Assembly: GCA_973895155.1 (NCBI GenBank)
Contig: OZ316891.1
Location: 24,986,001 to 25,050,000 of the forward strand
Direction: 5' to 3'
Source: Marsupella aquatica
Lineage: Eukaryota; Marchantiophyta
DNA length: 64,000 nt
Positions 1-9,413 of this stretch are shown here, in pieces. Numbering within the stretch: the stretch's first letter is position 1; every line of letters starts with the position of its first letter. The translations under genes were made by a program, and so were the position numbers. A model generated the notes under the pieces. It saw nothing but the letters and a program-made list of their open reading frames with translations. It did not search any database and was not told where the DNA came from.

Positions 1-126
1 CTCTTTTGAAAGTAGGAGTCCAAAATGAAAATACCTACCACACTAATGGTGTATGAAATATTAATTAAGAAACAACATGAACAATCCATGATATAGATTT
101 TTGGTTTAAATATCCATAAGTGTCTC

Positions 127-633
127 TCACACTTGGTCACCTTCAATGTCCTCTACATCTGACACAAAAATAGTGTCTGGCTTGTCTAAAACAATGGAAC
201 GAGACCGTGGCACATATGTGATGACAAGTGACCACTCTGGGTCTAAGGGGTATGGAACGTAGAAACATTGCTCCAAGTGAGATGGGAAAGTACATGGCTC
301 TGACGTTTGCCAATGAGATGCTTGAAAACTAGTGGCACTTGTCCTCAACCGTGTAAACCCACTCTCATCTTGGAGTACAGTGCGATTATTACCAACAAGG
401 TTCACTTTGAACCACTTGCACTTGAAGACATACTCCTCAAACTTAGATTGGTTGTCATATGAGACCACCAAAATCTCCTCTATCTTCCCATAGTGTGGCA
501 CAACATCACGAACAATGTTCCTGTCATGTTGGCTACTCCGGGAGTCCTGACAAAACTGCCCTTGAACTCCACAATCAAAAGTACGAGCCCTCTTCTCATC
601 AAGGGAAGAAATCCTGAAATTAACAAGACCCAT
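127..633 (-). CDS. CACTA transposase C-terminal exon (DUF4216-like)
   Basis: This exon encodes about 168 residues matching the DUF4216 pattern found at the C-terminus of plant CACTA transposases: RTFDCGVQGQF near the start, then YGKIEEILVVSY, FKCKWFKV, a DESGFTRL block, QCFYVPYPLD and WSLVITYVPR. The role of DUF4216 in transposition is not known. It lies downstream, in transcript direction, of the TNP2/DUF4218 exon at 775-2211. The split is probably an intron, so the first ATG here (633) is unlikely to be a true start. It ends at a TGA with an acidic tail (DVEDIEGD). The family call is firm; exon edges are approximate. Confidence 0.8.
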   Translation of the reverse strand: MGLVNFRISSLDEKRARTFDCGVQGQFCQDSRSSQHDRNIVRDVVPHYGKIEEILVVSYDNQSKFEEYVFKCKWFKVNLVGNNRTVLQDESGFTRLRTSATSFQASHWQTSEPCTFPSHLEQCFYVPYPLDPEWSLVITYVPRSRSIVLDKPDTIFVSDVEDIEGDQV

Positions 634-774
634 ATATTGTTACTACTACACAAAAAACACTAATCATGTTATGAGGAACCTTTCATACCAAAAGAGAAAA
701 ACACACTTATCTTAAGTAAAATGATTACTATATCTTAAGTAGTAGTACATGAATATGGAAAACAAGGTTAGGAA

Positions 775-2211
775 CTAGTGAAACCTGAAGTGTCTCCCTT
801 GGGTCCACATGGCCGTCTTGGATGTTACCACTCTCAAAGGGCCATGAACAATGGTCCGAATGTCATTTGTCATAGTAGGAAACTGTGAGACATCTCCTTC
901 TTGTGCCAAAATGCCATCCAACTCAACCAACTTTTCCTTCATAAACTCATGCAACTTAGGAAAAATCCTTGCCCTTTGACTCATTCTTTTGGCATTGTCA
1001 TAAAACTCCCTCCATTCATCCATGACATTGCTATTACTCAACATGAATGTATTCAACTGTGTCCACTCTGTTGATGTAAGCATGCGTGTTTTTGTTGCTT
1101 CTGTTAAACGGTCCTCCTCCTCTTGCCTCTCCTCCATCCAAGTACGTGGTAAAGTCCGATCAATGGTGGCCAAGATGTTACTACAATAAAACATGCTCTT
1201 TGCAGCCAAGTATCCTGTAGCTATGCTTCCCTCCACTCGTGCACGGTTACGTACATAAGCCTTCAAGACTGACATGTAACGCTCAAGCCAGTACATCCAT
1301 CGACAATGAACTGGACCAGCAATGGCAACCTCCCTCACAAGATGCACAAGTAAATGAACCTGACAATCAAAGAAGGAAGGAGGGAGGGCCTTCTCCAACT
1401 TGCAAACCACCTCAGCTGCCAATACCTCCATTCCAGGAATCTCTTCCACATATATCTCCTTTGAGCATATCCATCTCAACAAACGACCCAATGACCAAAT
1501 GGCATCTTGCACTTCTTTGGTCCCCAACCCTATAATTGCCACTGGCAATATATGCTGCAATAAGCGGTGATAGTCATGTGTCTTGAGATACCGTGGCCAT
1601 TTGTGATTGTCCTCCATCCCAAAAGCTTTCCTCAAATTGGCACCATAGCCTGTAGGAAACCGCATCTCCCCTATATGATTTCAGAATTCACGTCTTTGGC
1701 CAACACTAAGCACCCAAGGAGCATAAGGACGATGTTCCAAACCTGTGGCAGGATCAACTTGTACCCATACATCTGGATGCATTTCCAACTCTTCACATGC
1801 CTCCCTGAAGTTAGTGTCCTTCTCCCCATAAAAATGAGCTATCAACGCCTTCCCCACATTTCTCTCTATGTGCATGGGGTCTAAAAGATGGCGGATCTTC
1901 AACTCTGACCAATAGGGCAAACTGGCTAGTATACTCCACCTCGTCAACCCAGTACCATCAAAGGTGAGGGGATCATCAGGGTCTGCCACCCTATCAGCTA
2001 GTGACTTCCAATGCCCAAAAGTTGTTGGTTCCGGAATTTCCGGCATGTCAAAGGAGGAAAATAAAAGTGGGTCAGACCTCATCTCATGCCCCATCGGAAG
2101 AAACTTTGTATGCCCAATGTAAACAATCTTCCTAAGCCATGGGGACCAAATTGCCATATCTTGCAATTGTGGACCACAGGTGGAGCAAGCTTTGTACCCC
2201 TGAGTTTGCAA
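775..2211 (-). pseudogene. CACTA TNP2 transposase, central and DUF4218 part, one in-frame TGA
   Basis: One reading frame spans this segment with a single TGA at 1681-1683. The upstream half carries TNP2 signatures: GYKACSTCGP, YIGHTKFLPMGHEMR and IRHLLDPMHIERNV. The downstream half carries KTHDYHRLLQHILPVAI and a textbook DUF4218 block, VHLLVHLVREV, CRWMYWLERYM and YVRNRARVEGSIATGYL. An acceptor AG precedes the codons for FGFVSGLQTQGYKAC near 2235, so the true exon probably begins a little before 2211. The TGA lies between the REF and NHIGEM segments, where the family continues without a break, and fits a CGA-to-TGA change. No other lesion is visible here. Confidence 0.85.
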
Positions 2212-2344
2212 TCCAGAGACAAAGCCAAACCCTGGTTACACCAAAAATAAAACCAGACTAAATGTTAGGGTTGTCACATGACAAACAAGTATATTAAAGA
2301 GCATATCAAAGAAGGGTGGCATATGGTCAAAAAGTCATCTTACC

Positions 2345-3346
2345 AGGATAGTCATGCATTGTCCAACAAACTACCCCTCTCAATTTAAATACACGTGGAA
2401 TGCCTCCTGTATTTTTCCTGCCATCATATGCCCACACTCCACCCCACAGTTTTTGGAGTTCTCCAATCAATAGTGCCAAATAAGTGTCAAAGTTCTTCAC
2501 CTTTTTTGGACCTGGAATAATCAAAGACAGCAAGAGGAACCCCTTCTTCATGGATAGCCATGGTGGAAGGTTGTAATTCATCACAACCACAGGCCAAACT
2601 GATGTAGGTCTTCCCTTGCCTCCAAGGGCATGAGGACTAACCCCATCAGATGCCAATCCCAACCTCACATGACGAGGATCATGTGCAAAGTCTGGCCATG
2701 TTTCCTCAATATGTTTGACTGCAGGAGAGTCAATTGGCAACCGCATAACACCAGGCTCTGATCGATGAGTCTTATGCCATACCATCAACTCTGCCAAATC
2801 AGAACACCTGTACATGTGCAACAACCAAGGAATGATGGGAAACCAATGAACAACTTTTCTTGGCACCTTCTTTGTAATCATGTTGGGGTCATACCGTGGC
2901 TCATGACATTCAGTACACTGTGTCTTCTTCTCATCGGCCCCATGAAATAACATGCAATCATTCACACATGCATGAATGATATGATATTCCATGCCAATTG
3001 ATGAGAGAACACGCTTGGCCTCCTTCCAAGTTCCTGGCAACACATTGCCAGAAGGTAACATAAGGTCATGGCAAAGTGCAAACATATCAGATAACAAGGC
3101 ATTGCTTGCCTTGTGTTTGGCCTGTAGATTCATCAACCCCAAGATAGCAGAAAGATGACTCAAACGAGCACCCTCATAGATAGGAGTTCGGGCATGTTCC
3201 TCTGCTTCCTCCCATTGGCGCTGTCCCTCGGGGGTATGTCTTGGTCGTGGATCATTGGGGGGCACATGACCTACTTGATCAGCAGACACCTCAGCATCAT
3301 CACCAGGGACGTCAACACCAAACCAATCAACCATAAAATCATCCAT
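2345..3346 (-). CDS. CACTA TNP2 transposase, catalytic-region exon
   Basis: The exon encodes the N-terminal half of a TNP2 (Transposase_21) protein: ACVNDCMLFHG, a Cys pair CTECHEPRYDP, KVVHWFPIIPWLLHMY, LGLASDGVSPHA, WPVVVMNYNLPPWLSMKK and FDTYLALLIGELQKLW, ending WTMHDYPG. Known TNP2 proteins have these blocks in this order. After DYPG the minus strand reads GTAAGATGAC, a good donor, and the frame resumes at the FGFVSG codons near 2235 after an intron of about 100 bp. The N-terminus is uncertain: the ATG at 3346 gives a plausible start, but exons upstream (3271-3525) could be joined to it. Confidence 0.85.
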
Positions 3347-3671
3347 GGCTCTATCTTGGTCATCAATAACCTGTTCATATGTTCTGGGTACATTGCGATC
3401 AGGGTTGTTGCTCCACTGTCACTTGATGAGGAATGTGACTCAGAGCCTTGTCCTTCTTCCGGCATACCCATTTCCCGATATGCTGCTCTCAATCTCTGCG
3501 GTAACATATTCTGAGAGGGTCGCACATTCTAAAAACAATGCAAACAATTGAAAGTTACAAAGCAAATAGTTACAACATGTAGAAGAATATATGGGGGTGT
3601 GCAAACATGAAATAATATCGGTACTGGTGTAAATACAAAATGTGGCCAAACACCATGTGTATGGTCATTTT

Positions 3672-4397
3672 CTAATCCCACACATAGTGAGTAAACAACT
3701 CATCACCTGAGTGAATGGTCCTAGTAGCTACAACCAGACAATGGTCATGATGATATGTCTGGCCATAAGGGGCTGGTGGAGGACCCTCAATGAAAACCCA
3801 CTCACAATTTTGCCTATGCTTGGGGCGAGTCCCCACAGTACTGTTTATGAAACCAGCTATATTCCCAGTTCGTATGGGGTCCCCATCTATCACCCGCTGC
3901 TCACTATACCTCCTAGTGTTTCCATCAAAAGTATCTAACTCCAAGGCATAAGTCTTCCACTCAGGATGTTGTGCAAGGATCATGTTCCAATGTCTTCTCT
4001 TGTAGATGGGTCCACCATAAGGAAACAACGTAGGTCCTTCTCGACCGCGTCCACCACTACCACTCTTGGTATCCACAATGATGTCTTCACAAGCAAAAAC
4101 TCCATAGCCATGTCTATCCCCAAGTGTGGAAGGTTTGATAACCCAACATCTTCCCCAAACCTCTACCTCCTCACCATAGGAAAGCTCTTGTGGCAAACCA
4201 AGAGTTTGGGGATCCCAGTCCTTGATGATAGGAACACATCTGCCAGTAAACTCACAATCACCCCACCTACCGGTAACCACTGCCTTGTACAAATCAGTAT
4301 CCCCTCGGGGCCGTCTCTTGGAACGCTTTCTCCCTCTTGGGACAACAGGCTCACCCCCAACTGCCCTAGGACTGGAGGGGGCTGCTGCTAGACCCAA
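3672..4397 (-). CDS. SET-domain exon inside the CACTA element
   Basis: The 241-residue reading frame has no ATG. A TAA at 4404-4406 closes the frame upstream and the first codon used here is TTG, so it must be joined to an upstream exon by splicing, perhaps the zinc-finger exon at 4590-4822. SET-domain features are in order: GYGVFA (97-102), PYGGPIY, the pre-catalytic GNIAGFINST (178-187), NCEWVF, and the terminal ATRTIHSGDELFTHY (224-238), whose last residue aligns with the catalytic tyrosine. The usual N-H-x-C motif reads N-S-T, so activity is uncertain. SET proteins are lysine methyltransferases, often of histones. The N-terminus is basic (RKRSKRRPR), like a nuclear localisation signal. 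It lies between transposase exons and ends at its own stop. Confidence 0.7.
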   Translation of the reverse strand: MGLAAAPSSPRAVGGEPVVPRGRKRSKRRPRGDTDLYKAVVTGRWGDCEFTGRCVPIIKDWDPQTLGLPQELSYGEEVEVWGRCWVIKPSTLGDRHGYGVFACEDIIVDTKSGSGGRGREGPTLFPYGGPIYKRRHWNMILAQHPEWKTYALELDTFDGNTRRYSEQRVIDGDPIRTGNIAGFINSTVGTRPKHRQNCEWVFIEGPPPAPYGQTYHHDHCLVVATRTIHSGDELFTHYVWD

Positions 4398-4589
4398 GGC
4401 TTGTTAGAATGCATTGCCTATAGCATCTAGAACACCTTGTGATGGGACATAAGGTGCTGATGCTGCAGGTCTAGGCCTACTAGATACCTATTCCACCCAA
4501 ACCAAAACAAACAACAAGAGGTGTGAAATTAAAAACCTTCACCATTGCGATGTGGAAATAGGGTAGAAACTAAGGCGTAAACACTTACC

Positions 4590-4822
4590 ACATGGGATGA
4601 GGAAGCCCCTGTTGTATGACGTTCGTAACGTCCATATCTCTCAATATGCTGGGTGCATATATAGGACTTTTGGGAAACCTGACCCACGCATTTGGCACAT
4701 TGGCAAAGCTGATGGGGTGGACCACGAGGAGGAGGTGCAGTTGTGTGAGGTTGAGGAGGAGGTGGTATATCTTCATCGGAGGAGGAAGAATCTGTGGTGG
4801 ACATCTCAGAAGATGAAGACAT
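4590..4822 (-). CDS. Cys/His exon upstream of the SET exon in the CACTA element
   Basis: A short exon beginning with ATG and a Ser/Asp-rich stretch, then prolines, then LCQCAKC followed by ICTQHIERYGRYERH. The C-x-C-x2-C plus H spacing recalls the transposase-associated zinc-binding segment at the N-terminus of TNP2 proteins, but the match is weak. The exon ends at ...SSHV followed by GTAAGTG on the minus strand, a strong splice donor, so it is joined to something downstream. The SET exon at 3672-4397 is in the right place and lacks its own ATG. Whether the product is Cys-SET or Cys-TNP2 cannot be decided by reading. Confidence 0.45.
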
Positions 4823-4829
4823 TGCCCCT

Positions 4830-5830
4830 ACAAAGATGTATAATTTGCAAGTTAGGGGTTATTACCAAATAACATCACAATATCAAGCTGGACAAATGTA
4901 AGTTCTCAAGTAATGATGACATGAAACCAAACACAAAAGGAACACTAAAAAATACCTTTCTGAGACCCAGGCTCAGCGGTGCCAATAGGTCTTGTGGCTC
5001 TAAAATAATGAACCGAATCTGGAAGTATGAGAAAAGCTGCAAGTACACAAAGCGAACACCTTACATACATGTCCTCTTTATAGATAGTGGGAACCAAAAA
5101 ATTTAATTACATGAATAAGCCTAACTAGACCCATCTATTTTAGTCCGTACCTCCAGATGCCCGGGCTCATACGATGCATACGCATTAGCTAGTATCAATT
5201 CATGCAAAAGTGCCGCACCCTGCAAGTTGTCATAGCTCCTCCTCCTTTGTTAGCATAAAACCCATGGAAAAACCATTAAAACCCATGGAAAAACCATTAA
5301 AACCCAAAAGATCCATAAAACCCATTAAAACCCATAAAACCCATGGTAAAACAACTAAAACATTAATCTCATCTAACCTTGCTTTGCCTTTTCCAAACCC
5401 TCACCCCCAAACCTCTGACCTATTACAAAAACCTAGACCCTCACTCCCAATCCCCTTCCTCTCTTTTGTTTTAAACCCTAAACCCTTGCTTGAACCCTAA
5501 AAGCCTACAACCATAAATGCAAACCCTGCTTAAACCCAAAATTAAAGACTTAAACCCTAAACCCAAACCCAACTTTAATCCTAAACCCTTTCCTCACTTA
5601 TTAATTTTAAACCAAAACCCAACTCTTATCAAAATTAGCCTACACCCACACCATGTATAGCTTAAAAAACGGAAGGTTTGACTGGTAATCTCGCTTTTAA
5701 CCCCTAAAAAAACCAGCTTCATCCAAGACCCAACCCTAACAAACACCGGGATTTGAAACGGCGGAATTTCTTAATTACACAAAAGGGCATAGTATAACTT
5801 ACATGGCCTAAACAAAAGGAGGAGGGAAAG
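4830..5830. other. AT-rich, AAACCC-rich spacer inside the CACTA element
   Basis: No gene is apparent. A short direct repeat of the unit AAACCCATGGAAAAACCATT lies at about 5260-5345, followed to 5640 by many scattered AAACCCTAAA-like words, resembling degenerate plant telomere repeats. Some run together for two units (for example near 5470 and 5555), but there is no regular array. Confidence 0.5.
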
Positions 5831-5879
5831 AATGTGAAAAAAAAATTCGCCAGGAATTGCCACGATATTGAGAACCGAC

Positions 5880-6105
5880 CTGCTTCGCAACCTGCTTCAG
5901 AATTTGGTCACATTATTTGCGAAGCAAAATGTTTCGCAACAGCTTCAGAAAAACAGAGCCTGAGAGCGTTTTTTCGCGTCTCTACAGCTTTGCGAAGGCT
6001 TTGCGAAGCGTGTGGTTTCGCATTGGTTTTGGAAAGTTGAGATACTAGTTGCGAAGCGGGCTGATTCGCAAATTGCGATGCGGATTGCGTCGCAAATGTG
6101 TTTTG
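5880..6105. repeat. TTGCGAA / TTCGCAA repeat cluster 1 (between divergent genes)
   Basis: Short words of the form TTCGCAA or TTGCGAAGC occur about ten times in both orientations. The cluster lies just upstream of the plus-strand accessory gene and between it and the minus-strand transposase genes. In CACTA elements short repeats of this kind bind the TNPA-type protein; that role here is an inference. Confidence 0.7.
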
Positions 6106-6209
6106 TCTGGGCATTCGGACCTTCCCGCCGGGTTACGAGGCCCATTCAACGTTTTTTGAAGTGAGGGAGGGCAGGAGGAGAGCTTGCGCGCGCTTGGTGT
6201 TGGATAGCT

Positions 6210-8268
6210 ATGGATTCTAGTGGAGGGCGTGGAGGGGATGGGGCAGGGGCAAGTGGGAGTGGGAGTGGCAATGGCAATGGAGGGAACAGGAATGAGGAGA
6301 GTAATCAATGGACGAATTTGATGGCCAAGCATCTCAATGCCACACAGCTGAGCCATTTGGATTTGAGTACACCAGTTGGGATTGCTTCTTTGAGTGCAAT
6401 TCTAGGGCAAGCTTTGCAAACCGGGGTTGCAGCAGGGCAGGCTCAGAGGGAGAAAGAGGCAAAGGCTGCAGCTGAGGAGAAGGCCAGAGAGAAGAAACGA
6501 AAGAAGGAGGAGAGGGCTAAGGCAAGAGTACTCTCTCCTGCAGCCCTCGAAAAGAAGAGGAGAAGGGAGGAACGAGATGAGATTCGAGCACAACGTGAGG
6601 CGCAGCGGAAAAAGGAGGAAGAGAGGAAGAAGCTGCCATTGATTGCCTTGGTTGAGGGCATTCCTACTGAGTTGGCCTACACTAGGGCAAAGAGCACTAT
6701 CAGGCTTGCTGTGAGGACTAGCTTTGCACGAGGTGTTGAGTGGGGGAAACTAAGCAGAGCAGAGCAGAGGAAAGTAATGACTCAGGTCAAAGATTCATTC
6801 AGAAATGGAGCAGAGATTGATGACCAGTGGCTTGCAGATAGAATTTCAAATTCAATGTCTCAAGCACGATACCATGATAGGAGGAAGGTGAGGGCCTACC
6901 TGGCAAGCTTGCAGGAGTACAGGAATGTGAGGAGGCCAATGCAATTCACAGAGGATGTGTGGAACGCATTCTATAAGGTCGAGGTGCAGCTGAAAGCAGC
7001 CAAGGACCTCCAATTCTGGAAGGAGAAGGAGGCCAAGGCACTTCAGGCCGGGAAGTTAGACAAAGACCTCAAGGCATTGGCTGAGAAGGTCTCTCAGCTG
7101 CAGCAAATCGTGGATGAAGTGGGGACACCACCCCAGAAGATCATCCTTGCAGCAGACCGAGTCAGCAAACGCCCCAAGACCACACACAAGATGGGGCAAG
7201 GTGGACTTCCCGGCCTGAAAGCAACCTTTGTGAGTCCTCTCCCCTCCTCCCCTGCTTCTTTTCCTTTGCCTTCAATTGTTGTTTGCTTGCCTGCAATGCC
7301 CCTCGCAAACCTCTGCTTTACCCCTTATGGCCTCCCCTTTCGTTTTAGGTCACCCTGACACATTGCGTGCCTTAGCCATTTCTCGGATTTTTTTTAAAGC
7401 ACAGTTTGCGAAACAATTGCGAAACGGGTTGCCTCGCAATTGTTTCGCAAACTCTATTATAACCTTTTTCCCGTAAGGTTTGTGAAGCCATTGCGAGGCA
7501 ATCCGATTTGCAGTCTATTTTGCAAACTTAAATATATTTGAATTTGCGAAGGTGGGAGTTTCGCAAAGCTTGTTTCATTTTGAAAAACGTTTAGTGTCGA
7601 GTGACAAATGTTTGTTAGGGTAATGGGGTTTTTTTCTGGTTAGGGTACCCTTTTTACCCTTTTTAGGATTCCTTTTTTGCTTAAGTACCCTTAGTTACTA
7701 ACCTGGGCCCCTTATGTTTTGGTGTTTCATTTTTTTGTGGTAGTATAAGAGGTACCGCCGCAAGATAACAACAAAGGAGATGGAGATAGGGGCAGAGCAT
7801 GGGGCCAGACATCTCTTTGAGTTGGTTGATGCAGAGTTGGCTAGTGTGAGTGATTTGTAGTACCCTTTCTAAACCCGCACCCATTCCATTTATAAGGTTT
7901 ATACATTTTTCCTATTAACCCTAAACCCAAATTAACCTTGTGACATGGAAGCAAGATAAGGAGGAGCAGGAGGGGAGTGAGGATAGCAGTGAGGAGGATA
8001 GCGGCGCTGATGATGGGGACACTACCGGGCCACCACGAGTGGGTCCAGAGGGGCAGGGAGTGCTGCCACACCTAGCACACCAGGAGACCAGGAGGATGAT
8101 GATGAGGATGATGACGATGATGAGGATGAGCCAGATGGGGAGGAGCAGCAGGCACCACCACCACCGCCACCACCACCACCACCCCCCTCCCGTCCAGCTC
8201 GTCCCGCCCAAAGCAAGAAGGACAAGGGGAAGAGGCCAGCAAAGAGGAGTAGGCGGGCTCCATTCTAG
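6210..8268 (+). CDS. CACTA accessory gene (TNPA-like candidate), three exons
   Basis: Exon 1 starts at ATG 6210 and runs to about 7230, before GTGAGTCC. A small exon at about 7750-7843 ends before GTGAGTGA. The last runs from about 7945 to the TAG at 8266-8268. The product starts Gly/Ser/Asn-rich, has a long charged helix (roughly residues 75-155, Glu/Lys/Arg-rich, coiled-coil-like), a moderately conserved middle (residues 155-300) ending in another helical region, and a tail with an acidic Asp/Glu run, a proline run of about eleven and a basic C-terminus (KKDKGKRPAKRSRR). The last exon needs a frame change near 8040-8090, so a further splice or a frameshift exists there. It is transcribed divergently from the transposase and flanked by TTGCGAA clusters. 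A DNA-binding TNPA-like role is inferred from position and charge, not from a recognised domain. Confidence 0.55.
7380..7600. repeat. TTGCGAA repeat cluster 2 (within an intron)
   Basis: Words such as TTTGCGAAACAATTGCGAAAC, CCTCGCAATTG and TTCGCAAA recur in both orientations between exon 1 and exon 2 of the accessory gene. They are the same motif family as at 5880-6105 and 8480-8900. Confidence 0.65.
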
Positions 8269-8479
8269 AGGATGCAGATGTAGTTCACTCCATATGGCAT
8301 ATGGATTAGTCAAAGGACAGTGTCTTGGTATTTGATACCCCATAGGGTTTTAGAAAACCCTAATTTTTGTACATTCAGGGATTTTTGGCATATATAAAGT
8401 TTTGCTTTGGTATCTTCATGTGGAGCAATAAGACCCCAACCCAATTATGAACCCAAATATACAAAACCCAGCCCTAAAA

Positions 8480-8900
8480 CTATCCTTGCGAAACACATGC
8501 GAACGCCATACTATCGCAAACTTGCCATACATTGAGTATTGGAACATTGCGATACTTTTGGTTCCGCAATTGTGCGACACCCTGACTGACGCAGTTATGC
8601 GATACCATATGAATGGCAACGGAATTGTCAAGACAACAGCTTCGCAAATAAGTTATAGTTCAGAGCGCGTCGCAAACCGATAAAGAGTCTGTCGAGATCG
8701 CATAAATGTGATTTATGTGCGATAAAATAAGTTTCGCAGTGTGCGAAGGTGTTGCGAAGGGGTTGTGAAAGTCCGATTGCGAAGTCGTGGGTTTCAAAGA
8801 ATGCGAAAGGGTTGCGATGCATAGCGTTTCGCAAATGCTGGAATTTCATAATTTGGTCCTTTGTTAGTTGCGATGGGATGGGGTTCGCAAAAGGGGTCGG
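8480..8900. repeat. TTGCGAA repeat cluster 3 (subterminal, right CACTA end)
   Basis: About fifteen copies of TGCGAA, TTCGCA and close variants lie in both orientations in the last 430 bp before the CACTA terminus. Dense short subterminal repeats are typical of CACTA elements and are normally bound by an element protein. Confidence 0.75.
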
Positions 8901-8914
8901 TAGTGTTGTAGTGA
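8901..8914 (-). repeat. CACTA terminal inverted repeat (right end)
   Basis: The minus strand begins CACTACAACACTAC, matching the CACTACAA consensus of CACTA element ends. The partner is not in the window. Confidence 0.75.
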
Positions 8915-9413
8915 TGCCGACTTTGGTTTGCAAGCTATCGGGACCCCCTCGTGGCCTCGGCTAAAAATGTATTTAAGTGACTCTTTTTCTGGGTTTCCAC
9001 CTTCACCAAGGGGTGCCTTATCTTCCCCTAACTCAACACAAAAACATTTGGGCCCCAACGGATACCCCTAGCTAAAGTTATGTCCATTCTCCCAAGGCCT
9101 GTTTTTGGTGTCTAGTGGGTGTAAGCGGCGACCCGATTACACTTACCTTACATGCCCCTTATGGAGATTCCAGGTGTCACCAGGGGAGATTACTCTCATT
9201 ATACTCACGTTTCTTATGAAAAATTTGATAAGGACATCAATTTTTGCAGCCATTTTTCTCTCTCTTGAATTCAATCTGAAACGACATCATTCTCTATTGG
9301 ATTCTGTGATGCCTAGCCAGGAATCACTTGGCTAGTTTAAGTGGAAAAGGGAAGGGTACCCTAGAAACACCTTAGTATAGTTACAGAAATAAGGAAAATA
9401 AAAATAATTAAGG
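8915..9413. other. Spacer without recognised feature
   Basis: Unique-looking DNA between the CACTA terminus and the 9414 reading frame. I see no coding region, terminal repeat or primer site that can be supported. Confidence 0.4.

Larger units (their letters stand above)
1..8914 (-). mobile_element. CACTA (En/Spm) DNA transposon, left end outside window
   Basis: The block holds the exons of a CACTA transposase (TNP2, DUF4218 and DUF4216 regions) on the minus strand and a divergent accessory gene on the plus strand. The right terminus is at 8901-8914, where the minus strand starts CACTACAACACTAC, the classic CACTA end; the next three bases (atg, 8915-8917) would be the target duplication. The matching left end is not in the window, so the duplication cannot be checked. 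TTGCGAA-like repeats sit under the right end, as expected of subterminal transposase sites. At least one TGA interrupts the transposase, so this copy is probably not autonomous. Confidence 0.85.

Noticed and set aside
5460-5620. Internal telomere array (AAACCCT)
   Set aside because: Words are scattered and imperfect, with no run longer than about two units; simple composition bias of the spacer explains it.
8022-8263. Minus-strand Gly/Ser-rich and Val-rich frames
   Set aside because: Shadow of the proline- and Asp/Glu-coding simple repeats in the plus-strand exon.
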